A DNA stretch of 6,996 nucleotides from Patescibacteria group bacterium (GTDB lineage: Bacteria > Patescibacteriota > Minisyncoccia > Moranbacterales > UBA1568), in contig JAUPUC010000097.1 in the NCBI GenBank assembly GCA_030917745.1, positions 1-6,996 of the forward strand, written 5' to 3'. Shown here one piece after another: positions 1-5,273 of the stretch. The notes beneath the pieces are model-generated. The model made no database searches and was not told the origin of the DNA. It saw only the letters and a program-made list of their open reading frames with translations. Position numbers and translations under genes: made by a program. Numbering within the stretch: position 1 is the first letter of the stretch; the number at the start of each line of letters is the position of its first letter.

Positions 1-1
1 A

Positions 2-238
2 ATCGGTGAATACTACGAAGTGTCTCAGACACTGGAAAAACCAGCAGGGTTTACAATCGAAAAGACGATACAAAATTTCAAACTTGTTCAAAAAGGAGGG
101 ATTGTGGCACGCAGCGGTGAACGCATACTTACTGCACCGCAGGATTTCTACCCTATCCTATTTGGAAAAAATACCTACACCGGCATTTTCGGATTCATGG
201 GCGTAAAAGTGCCTCGGAATGACATCGCGTCAGAGTAG
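2..238 (+). CDS. C-terminal end of probable aspartoacylase/succinylglutamate desuccinylase-family protein (5' end outside window)
   Basis: The frame is open from the first bases of the window (IGEYYEVSQTLEKPAG...) to TAG at 236-238, so about 78 C-terminal residues are visible and the start lies upstream. The segment NFKLVQKGGIVARSGERI followed by FYPILFGKNTYTGIFGF resembles the C-terminal beta domain of zinc-dependent aspartoacylase/AstE-type hydrolases, where a 'G..I/V' strand is followed by a 'YPV-hydrophobic...Y' block before the end. These enzymes hydrolyse N-acyl amino acids in the cytoplasm. The zinc ligands and catalytic glutamate are in the N-terminal domain and cannot be seen, so activity cannot be judged. 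Recognition comes from pattern memory of a short region. An unrelated protein with a similar tail remains possible. Confidence 0.55.
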   Translation: MGEYYEVSQTLEKPAGFTIEKTIQNFKLVQKGGIVARSGERILTAPQDFYPILFGKNTYTGIFGFMGVKVPRNDIASE

Positions 239-339
239 AAAATTATATGTAGGATATTCTAGATCTTTAACAAAGAGAATCAACGTTCATCAAAGGAGAT
301 AATATGGTTTCTCTCCGAGTATCTCTCTCAATACTCAAA

Positions 340-516
340 TTACTCGAAAAACAATGGGCGCAAAGCTACTCCAAGATAGTATGGCCAGATAACCACCGCC
401 CATACTCCCTGCCAGAAGGAAAGCTGCAAAAATCCAATCGTAAAAATCCACGCCGCCATCCACACCCCTCCCGAAAAAACATGATTCTCGACTTTGACTT
501 TTTCCATACTCGTCAT
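340..516 (-). CDS. Small two-helix membrane protein, function unknown
   Basis: This encodes 58 residues from ATG at 516, ending in TAA at 342-340. After a short polar start (MTSMEKVKVENHVFSGG) come two hydrophobic stretches, about residues 15-31 and 34-52. They are rich in Trp and aromatic residues (FSGGVWMAAWIFTIGF, WAVVIWPYYLG), so it is very probably an inner-membrane hairpin. The frame stays open upstream to 639, but that part is antisense or shadow of the PspC gene. Start choice is uncertain: AGG lies only about 3 bases before ATG 516 and about 12 before the next in-frame ATG at 507, which would give 55 residues. It starts 11 bases after the PspC stop, so the two are probably co-transcribed and may act together at the membrane. 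I do not recognise a named family. Short proteins with an HVFSGGVW-like start seem familiar as conserved hypotheticals. Confidence 0.7.
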   Translation of the reverse strand: MTSMEKVKVENHVFSGGVWMAAWIFTIGFLQLSFWQGVWAVVIWPYYLGVALRPLFFE

Positions 517-527
517 GTACCTACATA

Positions 528-755
528 TTACTGATGCAGCACTGATGATTCCAGAGGTTTCACCGGTATGATGAAGACCGCGAAGATATATACCAAAATA
601 CCTGGTGCAAACCCGGTAAACACCGTAACAAAAATCCACAGCAATCGAAGAATCACCGGGTCAATCACAAAGTATTCTCCCAACCCAGCACACACACCCG
701 CAAATACTTTGTCCGTTCTACTGCGATACATCCGTTTGATCGGTCTTGTTTCCAT
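528..755 (-). CDS. PspC-domain membrane protein
   Basis: This 75-residue protein is almost entirely a PspC domain. The diagnostic N-terminal block is present (MYRSRTDKVFAGVCAGLGEY, about residues 9-28), followed by IDPVILRLLWI and a membrane segment at about 36-63 ending in the typical FIIP. In proteobacteria PspC works with PspB as a membrane sensor in the phage-shock response to envelope stress. Stand-alone short PspC proteins are common in other phyla, and their role there is less clear. No pspA, pspB or pspF-like gene is next to it. ATG 755 is supported by AAGGA about 9 bases upstream. It follows the cupin stop by 46 bases and precedes the small membrane gene by 11, suggesting a cupin-pspC-small gene transcript. 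Confidence 0.9.
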   Translation of the reverse strand: METRPIKRMYRSRTDKVFAGVCAGLGEYFVIDPVILRLLWIFVTVFTGFAPGILVYIFAVFIIPVKPLESSVLHQ

Positions 756-801
756 ACGCTTGTGTCCTTAAAAAATAGAGCAGGCTTTGATGGAGATTCT
801 T

Positions 802-1203
802 CTATTCCGTCGTAACTCCGTCAAATGCAGGTTCGTCCGCCTCTGCCTCGGCACGCGTCGCACGCACCACTCCGTCCTGATGATGCGGTGGAGCATAAAT
901 AGTGTACATCTTGAGCGCCTCCGTGTTCGACGTATTCACCACATTATGTTTGGATCCGGCCGGCACGATTACCGCGTCCCCGTCCTTCACCATATATTCC
1001 GTCTCATCAATAGTCACTTTGCCTGTCCCACTCTCGAATCGGAAAAACTGATCTCCCCCCTCATGCACTTCCAGACCAATCTCTTCTCCCGGAAGGAGAG
1101 ACATCAGGACCAATTGACAATCCGTGGCTGTATAGAGCACCTGGCGAAAATTCACGTTCTCTCGAGTCAACTTCTCAATATCTGCTTGATAGCCTTTTTT
1201 CAT
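802..1203 (-). CDS. Single-domain cupin protein
   Basis: This encodes a 133-residue single cupin. Motif 1 appears as PGEEIGLEVHEGGDQFF with a following Glu (His47, Gln52, Glu57), and motif 2 as DGDAVIVPAGSKHNVVN (His86). Between them is the usual GTGKVTIDE turn. The first motif has one clear His plus Asp/Gln where the classic HxH has two His, which is typical of the subgroup with 'EVH...DQFFR'. A metal site built from His47, Glu57 and His86 is plausible. Such small cupins include sugar-phosphate isomerase-like and dioxygenase-like proteins, and the substrate cannot be inferred. The tail after about residue 113 is acidic and probably flexible. I chose ATG 1203 (MKKGYQADIE...), which matches how I recall homologues starting. 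An in-frame TTG at 1209 would add two residues. The ribosome binding site is weak for either. Confidence 0.88.
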   Translation of the reverse strand: MKKGYQADIEKLTRENVNFRQVLYTATDCQLVLMSLLPGEEIGLEVHEGGDQFFRFESGTGKVTIDETEYMVKDGDAVIVPAGSKHNVVNTSNTEALKMYTIYAPPHHQDGVVRATRAEAEADEPAFDGVTTE

Positions 1204-1242
1204 ACTCAATCATATCTCAAATAACGAATTACCCACACCTCT

Positions 1243-1248
1243 AGTATA
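1243..1248 (-). promoter_or_regulatory. Possible -10 element for the cupin gene
   Basis: On the minus strand TATACT matches the sigma-70 -10 consensus at five of six bases and lies 39 bases before the cupin ATG, giving a 5' leader of roughly 30 bases. No good -35 hexamer occurs at 16-18 bases. A TTGACT at 1257-1262 is only 8 bases away and cannot be its partner in a normal promoter. The call rests on the -10 and position alone. Confidence 0.3.
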
Positions 1249-1353
1249 CACCCAGGAGTCAAGACCTACCGCCACTGCCCACTCAGCCAGATGAAGACGG
1301 ATTCTTTTTCTCTCTTACTCGAAAAAACTGCTGGTGCTGGTACAAGCAACCGA

Positions 1354-1375
1354 CCACCGGACTGAGGTCTAGTGG
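1354..1375 (-). repeat. Right-end-type imperfect hairpin of the IS200/IS605 relic
   Basis: On the minus strand the arms are CCAC-ta-GAC and GTC-cg-GTGG around a CTCA loop, preceded by AAAG. The form 'AAGCCAC..GAC-loop-GTC..GTGG' resembles the subterminal right-end hairpins of many IS200/IS605 elements, often AAGCCC-ACGACTTCAGTCGT-GGG-like. The two unpaired positions in the middle of the stem fit the irregular, bulged hairpins that TnpA recognises. The assignment is by resemblance and by order relative to the tnpA remnant. Confidence 0.5.
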
Positions 1376-1384
1376 CTTTATATT

Positions 1385-1404
1385 TGCCAGCTGAATCGCC
1401 GGCA
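1385..1404 (-). other. GC-rich inverted repeat inside the IS relic
   Basis: TGCCGGC and GCTGGCA on the minus strand (arms 1404-1398 and 1391-1385) pair around a six-base GATTCA loop, with one G.T pair. No T-tract follows on either strand, so it is not a canonical intrinsic terminator. It sits just inside the right-end-type hairpin and may be part of the element's end or unrelated. No function is assigned. Confidence 0.35.
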
Positions 1405-1485
1405 GGGCAGATTATGGATTACGTTATTTAACCAGCTTTTCGAAGAGTGATGGCTGATCAACTGCGTTGTGATGCTTTTGATGCC

Positions 1486-1621
1486 TCACGTATCTCTGGC
1501 TTTGAAAATTCTTCGGAGTTCACTCTTCATCTTGTCAGAACCAAGTACTTTACCACGGTATTTGGGAGTCCAGACCAGATGATATTTAAGGTCGTAGAAA
1601 CTGTGTTCTGTACTGAGTCAT
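1486..1621 (-). pseudogene. tnpA: Remnant of IS200/IS605 TnpA (Y1 HUH transposase), frameshifted and truncated
   Basis: The minus strand from 1599 to 1498 reads FYDLKYHLVWTPKYRGKVLG followed by SDKMKSELRRIFKA. This is the very characteristic N-terminal strand-helix block of IS200-like transposases ('Y.L.YH.VW..KYR.KVL'). The likely original start is ATG 1621 (MTQYR...), but it is out of frame with this block, so an indel of one or two bases lies around 1600-1608. In the block's own frame a TGA lies just upstream at 1622-1620 and another at 1488-1486. After residue FKA the homology stops. The catalytic HUH histidines and the nucleophilic tyrosine, which lie further towards the C-terminus in this family, are missing. 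The gene cannot make an active single-strand transposase. Confidence 0.8.
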
Positions 1622-1628
1622 ATTTCTT

Positions 1629-1658
1629 AATCAAGCCACCATGCCGGGTGGCCTGATT
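1629..1658 (-). repeat. Left-end-type hairpin upstream of the tnpA remnant
   Basis: Arms AATCAGGCCACC and GGTGGCTTGATT (minus strand) form a 12-pair stem with a single G.T pair and a CGGCAT loop. It ends seven bases before the presumed tnpA ATG at 1621. IS200/IS605 elements carry a subterminal imperfect hairpin at the left end, often overlapping the tnpA leader, where it is bound by TnpA and can also hide the ribosome binding site. Position and form fit that role. Confidence 0.55.
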
Positions 1659-1715
1659 GTATGGCGTCACCTTCAAACGTACACTCCGGCTATGACGGAG
1701 ATTTCTCATGTAAAC

Positions 1716-1745
1716 AAGAGTTACGTAACCGATTACATAACTCTT
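1716..1745 (-). terminator. Probable intrinsic terminator of the 5780-1788 operon
   Basis: The arms AAGAGTTATGTAA and TTACGTAACTCTT on the minus strand (one G.T pair, four-base loop TCGG) form a 13-pair stem starting 42 bases after the DUF2130 stop. The stem is AT-rich at its base and the following minus-strand sequence is GTTTAC, so the U-tract is weak. On the plus strand nothing like a T-tract follows. The best reading is transcription termination of the minus-strand operon, or at least 3' end protection. A transposon-end structure is an alternative, since the IS relic lies close by. Confidence 0.5.
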
Positions 1746-1787
1746 CCACTGATCGAAGAATCGGGCGATGCTGCCGGAGATATTTAC

Positions 1788-3050
1788 TTACAATAATCGG
1801 TCTGGCTCGGTGCCACCACCAAGCTCAAGCGCCTTAATTTCTGGAAGTGTGACATGGCCACTCAGATCGCCGTACATGCCGACCGTATTGGTAATGACTT
1901 TGCTGATTTGCTTTTCTCGTTCCGCCCACAATTTCTCATACGCCAAGCGCTCTTTGCGGAGACCATCACTCATACCCGTAAATGCCTCAACAATTGCTTC
2001 AACTCGCTGCTTAAATTCGACACCCGTCAAATACGCATAGAGTACTTCCATCTTTTCATTCTTACCTACCGACATGTTTTTTTCTCGCGTGACTGATTCA
2101 AGCGTGATACGCAGAGCGCTCGCGAGAGCCAGTGCCATGTGCATCTCGCACACCCAAACACCATCCCGCAAAGCAAACCCCGTGACACCTGATGGCAATA
2201 CCGAGGACACGAGTACGGCGATATCCGCCTTCACCAGTCGTTGATCTTCTTTGAGTTTTTGAATCCATCCCTCGCTCCAGACCTTGGTGTTCTTTGATTC
2301 CCACACGATCTGACCAGCCAGGCATCCTCCTCGATCGAAGACTCGCTGCAAAATATCAGCGCCTTTGACTCCTTTGGGCACAGGAACAATCTCATCATGG
2401 AGAAATTCTGACCGAAGAGAAGTCTCCAGTTCGAGTTCAAGCACTTCACCCTGAGTCTGCTGTGAACCCTGTTCCAGCTTGCGTGCCAAATCATCCTTGG
2501 CCTTGGTCGCGTCCGAGAGCTGTTTCTGCAACTGCGCGATGACAAAACGAGTTTCTTCCGTCGCCTTCTTACTCGCTTCTTCGCTGATCTTCTCTCGTTC
2601 GGCATCAAGCTGTCGCTGCTTGTCGAGTTCAAAATTCTCTCGCTCGGCATCAAGCCGATTTTTCTCTTTCCGCAACTCAAGTTCTTTTTCGTTGGCTTCA
2701 CGCAACTTATTATTCTTTTCCGCCAGCTGCTCTTCAAGCATTTTTCTTTCTGCCTCGCTTTCTTTCTCAGCTTCTTCCTTTGCTTTTTTCAAGACAGCGC
2801 CCCTTTCGGCTTCCATTTTTTTGGTTACCTCCTGACTGATTGCCGCTTCAGAATTTTTTAAGGCTTCTGCCAACTTCGTCCGCTCGATATCAAGCGCCTG
2901 TTCCTTGCGTGCCAATGATTCTTCTTTTGATTTCTGCTCCTGTGCCATCTCTTGCCGTACCTGCTCCGAAATCTGATGCGTCAACACATCATCAATAGAA
3001 ATCGATGATCCACATTCGGGACATTTAATCTGTTGCTTCTGAGCAGTCAT
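1788..3050 (-). CDS. DUF2130-family protein: CxxC motif, long coiled coil, possible PD-(D/E)xK-type core
   Basis: This encodes 420 residues. Near the N-terminus is CPECGSSISIDDVLTHQI (Cys10, Cys13), half a zinc ribbon. Next comes a long charged coiled coil at about residues 25-195, rich in K, E and A. The C-terminal domain begins QGEVLELELE (about 200) and continues GADILQRV (Asp232), IVWESKNTKVWSEGWIQKLKEDQ (Glu251, Lys253), ADIAVLVSS and EKMEVLYAYLTG, ending near NTVGMYGDL. This is the DUF2130 pattern. E202...D232...E251-x-K253 resembles a PD-(D/E)xK nuclease active site, which is inference and not shown activity. The single CxxC could form a zinc site by dimerisation. The start is ATG 3050 because GAGGTGA lies directly before it. 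A GTG at 3056 in the same frame overlaps that ribosome binding site and is unlikely. It is the last gene of a five-gene minus-strand run, ten bases after the DUF5671-like gene. Confidence 0.9.
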   Translation of the reverse strand: MTAQKQQIKCPECGSSISIDDVLTHQISEQVRQEMAQEQKSKEESLARKEQALDIERTKLAEALKNSEAAISQEVTKKMEAERGAVLKKAKEEAEKESEAERKMLEEQLAEKNNKLREANEKELELRKEKNRLDAERENFELDKQRQLDAEREKISEEASKKATEETRFVIAQLQKQLSDATKAKDDLARKLEQGSQQTQGEVLELELETSLRSEFLHDEIVPVPKGVKGADILQRVFDRGGCLAGQIVWESKNTKVWSEGWIQKLKEDQRLVKADIAVLVSSVLPSGVTGFALRDGVWVCEMHMALALASALRITLESVTREKNMSVGKNEKMEVLYAYLTGVEFKQRVEAIVEAFTGMSDGLRKERLAYEKLWAEREKQISKVITNTVGMYGDLSGHVTLPEIKALELGGGTEPDRLL

Positions 3051-3052
3051 AA

Positions 3053-3059
3053 TCACCTC
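3053..3059 (-). promoter_or_regulatory. Ribosome binding site deciding the DUF2130 gene start
   Basis: GAGGTGA on the minus strand matches the anti-Shine-Dalgarno extensively and sits two bases before ATG 3050. A longer frame would start at GTG 3056, inside this element, so the ATG is preferred. The site lies between the TAA of the upstream gene (3063-3061) and this ATG, as expected in a tightly packed operon. Confidence 0.7.
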
Positions 3060-3060
3060 A

Positions 3061-4230
3061 TTATTTCATCGGTACAGTCGGTGCAATCGTTCCGAGCTGA
3101 GCAGTCACCGTATCGCAATCACGGCCAGCAGTATGCTCATTCCAAATTAAATCCCCTTTCTGATAAAAATCCCCTTTCTGATAACCAGACGCGGTAGTCT
3201 CAACAGATGACAACGAAAAGTCCGCGCACAATTCAAATGCTCCGACACGCCCAGCTCCCTGCGTCAGCGATGACTCTAAGACTTGGTACTCATACATCTT
3301 TCCTGTTTCTGGGTCCTGCATGAAACTTGAACAATACGCATACGCGCTCGAACGCTGGAGCACATCCATCGAAGCTGGCAAAGTCCCCAAATCACTCGCG
3401 TATCCCTGAATACACCCGGCCAGTGTTGAGAGATCATTGGCCCGTTTGATATCAAATCCCTGCTTACGCGCTGTCTCAGGCGATCCTCCGACGAAAAAAC
3501 CCAAAAGAATACTGATACACACCACACTCGCCACCGACCATCCAAAAGTCTGAAACGTCTTGCGAGCAATATCCTGATGATACTGTATCTTCTTACGCTC
3601 GAAATAGTAGAAGCCAAATATGACACCAGCGATACCCGATATGGTCAGCGCTTTCAAGAAGAATCGCCACGTAATTTCTCCCTGAAGAAAGGTAAAAACG
3701 ACTGCGATAAGATCACCAACGATTGTCACTGAGGCGATGAGAAGCACCAGATAGGTAAGCCACTGCGAAAGGCGCGATTCCGTCCGTCCCTCGTCCTCTC
3801 GGAATTTGCGAAACCAAATACGGAGAGCACCCACATATAATGGAAACCCAATCAAGAGTGCCGCGATAGCATAGTGGATACCATCCATCGCGCCCGATAC
3901 ACTCACAGCAGAAGAGCCCGCCAGCGCATCAGGAAAAGTCTGCTCGATGATACCAAAAAGGAGCGTTCCAAAAGCGGTAGCCACAATACCGAGCAGAATG
4001 AAAGAGAAAAGATTGATGATGATATCAACCGTTGAGGACTTGCGCATCAGCACTGGACGAGTCCCCGCGCTTGGCAGTGGAATACCCAGAGCGATGACTC
4101 CCTCCCGATAGGCAGCATCCGCTTCCTCATCAGACCAGCCGACAGCGAGAAGTTCTTCCTTGATTTCTGCCTTAGAGGCACCGGCTCGCACCCGATCCGA
4201 TACATAACCTCCGAGCGATGAATTTTCCAT
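3061..4230 (-). CDS. DUF5671-like five-helix membrane protein with pilin-like exported C-terminal domain
   Basis: This encodes 389 residues. Residues 9-45 (YVSDRVRAGASKAEIKEELL, then GWSDEEADAAY) form a small helical domain of the UBA/SHOCT-like kind. Membrane segments lie at about 70-95, 117-138, 155-180, 190-210 and 228-248. The pattern up to about 215, including IGFPLYVGALRIWFRK, SQWLTYLVLLIASVTIVGDL and EITWRFFLKAL, is that of DUF5671. The tail from about 255 (DIKRANDLSTLAGCIQGYAS, then LPASM...DPETGKMYEYQVL) resembles the globular part of type II/IV pseudopilins: a helix with 'R..DL..I...Y', then 'LP', then 'DP.tG..Y.Y'. With five helices and the charged N-terminus inside, the tail would lie outside the membrane. 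Its four Cys (273, 300, 335, 372) could then form disulfides. ATG 4230 has no purine-rich Shine-Dalgarno, only an A/T-rich leader. Function unknown. It is flanked closely by the HEAGH membrane gene and the DUF2130 gene. Confidence 0.85.
   Translation of the reverse strand: MENSSLGGYVSDRVRAGASKAEIKEELLAVGWSDEEADAAYREGVIALGIPLPSAGTRPVLMRKSSTVDIIINLFSFILLGIVATAFGTLLFGIIEQTFPDALAGSSAVSVSGAMDGIHYAIAALLIGFPLYVGALRIWFRKFREDEGRTESRLSQWLTYLVLLIASVTIVGDLIAVVFTFLQGEITWRFFLKALTISGIAGVIFGFYYFERKKIQYHQDIARKTFQTFGWSVASVVCISILLGFFVGGSPETARKQGFDIKRANDLSTLAGCIQGYASDLGTLPASMDVLQRSSAYAYCSSFMQDPETGKMYEYQVLESSLTQGAGRVGAFELCADFSLSSVETTASGYQKGDFYQKGDLIWNEHTAGRDCDTVTAQLGTIAPTVPMK
3149..3184. repeat. Perfect 18-base tandem duplication inside the DUF5671-like gene
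   Basis: Two adjacent exact copies of AAATCCCCTTTCTGATAA (plus strand, 3149-3166 and 3167-3184) are present. In the minus-strand reading frame this duplicates six residues, giving YQKGDF followed by YQKGDL near the C-terminus (residues 350-361). The period is a multiple of three, so the frame is kept. It looks like a recent slippage event in an exposed loop or tail. Confidence 0.9.
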
Positions 4231-4240
4231 AAAAATTATT

Positions 4241-4783
4241 TTATGAATTATGCTCTGCTGATGAAAAAACTCGTAATTTTACATCACGATCTTCTTGCCA
4301 CAAAGTATACCACGACCAAAAACACGCGAAGAGCACTACTCCCTGCCCCACACTCACTACCAAATGCCCAATAGCCGGGCAGGCACCCCATATCCCCCAC
4401 TGGGAGCAAAGCAGTGTCCAATCGTGTTCTCCGCCAATCAGAGGCAAGAGTTGCACCTGCGCATCAGCGATATAGATACCCGAATTGATGAACGAGAAAC
4501 CAAGCCAGTACGTAATGATTGCTGCTGACCATAATTGTTCGCTCCGTACAAAATACATCACCAGTACGATAGGTACGAGGAACTGCATAAGAGTCCCTCC
4601 CAATATGGATATTGTCTCACCGAACACGAGAAACAAAGGATGTCCCGCCTCATGCATAATGAGAGTGACAAAATCAATGAAGTGCCACTGCTGCCAGGTA
4701 GCCAAATAAAACATCCCGTACAGCATGGCAAGTAACGTGGCAAATGTTTTTTCTGAGAGGGGTGGGAATCGCATAAGAGTCAA
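4241..4783 (-). CDS. Integral membrane protein with HEAGH zinc-peptidase motif (M50-like)
   Basis: This encodes 180 residues, mostly hydrophobic. HEAGH at residues 44-48 gives an HExxH zinc-binding motif at a membrane boundary (DFVTLIMHEAGHPLFLVFGE). Further conserved-looking blocks are LGGTLMQFLVP (61-71), INSGIYIADAQVQLLPLIGG (99-118) with Asp107, and EHDWTLL (119-125). His120, Asp107 or Asp121 could provide the third zinc ligand. Membrane segments lie near 15-30, 62-79, 86-104 and 137-160. The pattern is close to a family of conserved bacterial membrane proteins related to M50/site-2 proteases, which cleave membrane proteins within the bilayer. Proteolytic activity here is inference. The start is TTG at 4783: AAGGAG lies 11 bases before it, whereas the next in-frame ATG (4774) is 20 bases away. 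The AAGGAG overlaps the stop of the VOC gene, so translation may be coupled. The next gene begins ten bases after its TAA. Confidence 0.85.
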   Translation of the reverse strand: MTLMRFPPLSEKTFATLLAMLYGMFYLATWQQWHFIDFVTLIMHEAGHPLFLVFGETISILGGTLMQFLVPIVLVMYFVRSEQLWSAAIITYWLGFSFINSGIYIADAQVQLLPLIGGEHDWTLLCSQWGIWGACPAIGHLVVSVGQGVVLFACFWSWYTLWQEDRDVKLRVFSSAEHNS

Positions 4784-4794
4784 TATATCTCGTA

Positions 4795-4800
4795 CTCCTT
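4795..4800 (-). promoter_or_regulatory. Ribosome binding site overlapping the VOC stop codon and favouring a TTG start
   Basis: AAGGAG (minus strand) shares two bases with the TAA of the VOC gene (4801-4799) and lies 11 bases before TTG 4783 but 20 before ATG 4774. It therefore supports the rarer TTG initiation for the HEAGH membrane protein and coupled translation of the two genes. Confidence 0.55.
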
Positions 4801-5236
4801 AGAGGGCAAGATGTTTGATTGGACGGAGGACCGCTTTCGGATCTTGTTTCCATTCATCCGAGACATCAGCATACAACTCCAGTTCATTTCCATCTGGATC
4901 AAGGATATAGAGGCTGTGCGTCACTGAATGGTCGGCCGTTCCAATAATCGTCACCTGCTTCGCCAGCAATTCCTCAGAGGCCGCTTTGAGTTCCGCGGTA
5001 CTCTCCCCGATCTTGAATCCAATATGATACAGTCCGGGTTCTGGTGTCCGAGATTCACGAGGTATTCCACCAATCTCAATGAGTAGCAACTCATGATGCG
5101 TACGACCTGAAGAAAAGAGCGCCATTCCTGGTCGGCGTTCAATTTCTCGAAATCCAAGCGTATCTCGATAAAAATTCGCCATACGTACGACATCCGTCAC
5201 ATACAACACAACGTGTCCGAGTTCTTTGATCTGCAT
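4799..5236 (-). CDS. VOC-superfamily protein, type I extradiol dioxygenase/glyoxalase-like
   Basis: This encodes 145 residues with two beta-alpha-beta-beta-beta modules. Module 1 starts IKELGHVVLYVTDVVRMANF, with FYRDTLGF following. Module 2 starts GLYHIGFKIGES and ends LYILDPDGNELELYAD. Predicted metal ligands are His8, His71 and Glu120, the same His/His/Glu spacing as in extradiol ring-cleaving dioxygenases and related VOC enzymes. His107 near the DPDGN turn is another active-site candidate. Some members are glyoxalases or resistance proteins, so the substrate is open. Catechol-2,3-dioxygenase-like naming is common for this subgroup but is not proof of activity. ATG 5236 begins right at the conserved first strand. 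The ribosome binding site is weak (GAG about 12 bases upstream). It lies 37 bases after the 168-residue gene and 15 bases before the HEAGH membrane gene, inside the five-gene run. Confidence 0.9.
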   Translation of the reverse strand: MQIKELGHVVLYVTDVVRMANFYRDTLGFREIERRPGMALFSSGRTHHELLLIEIGGIPRESRTPEPGLYHIGFKIGESTAELKAASEELLAKQVTIIGTADHSVTHSLYILDPDGNELELYADVSDEWKQDPKAVLRPIKHLAL

Positions 5237-5273
5237 ATACTTATACTCTGTGAGATATTACCGCATCCTCTTC

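Larger units (their letters stand above)
1354..1658 (-). mobile_element. Degenerate, internally deleted IS200/IS605-family element
   Basis: Read on the minus strand, this stretch shows the order expected of an IS200/IS605 element: a subterminal left-end hairpin (1658-1629), then the start of a Y1 transposase gene (1621-1486), then a right-end-type hairpin (1375-1354). Only about 35-40 N-terminal residues of TnpA remain, where an intact gene has about 130-150 residues, and no tnpB is present. An internal deletion has therefore left the ends close together, like a non-autonomous derivative. Exact ends and the cleavage/target tetranucleotides cannot be assigned by eye, and the true element may extend somewhat beyond these bounds on both sides. 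It lies between the 3' end of the DUF2130 operon and the promoter of the cupin gene. Confidence 0.65.

Noticed and set aside
317..336. Hairpin GAGTAT/ATACTC as terminator of the small membrane gene.
   Set aside because: It is six A/T-rich pairs with an eight-base loop and no T-tract on the minus strand.
787..1224. 145-codon plus-strand frame over the cupin gene.
   Set aside because: It is a shadow of a clear cupin on the other strand.
1257..1262. TTGACT as -35 partner of TATACT upstream of the cupin gene.
   Set aside because: The spacing is 8 bases, far from the 16-18 needed.
1486..1622. Reading TGA as Gly to restore tnpA.
   Set aside because: Reading through both TGA codons does not recover the rest of the transposase. 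The downstream sequence lacks the HUH and Tyr regions.
1447..1656. 69-codon plus-strand frame opposite the tnpA remnant.
   Set aside because: It is antisense to recognisable transposase sequence, has no family resemblance of its own and no ribosome site.
1527..1709. 60-codon minus-strand frame in the IS relic.
   Set aside because: It runs through the left-end hairpin and reads the tnpA region out of frame. The true homology is in a neighbouring frame.
2231..2835. Long frames on both strands (168 and 118 codons) inside the DUF2130 gene.
   Set aside because: They arise from the biased K/E/R-rich codons of the coiled coil. Their Ser/Arg-rich products match nothing.
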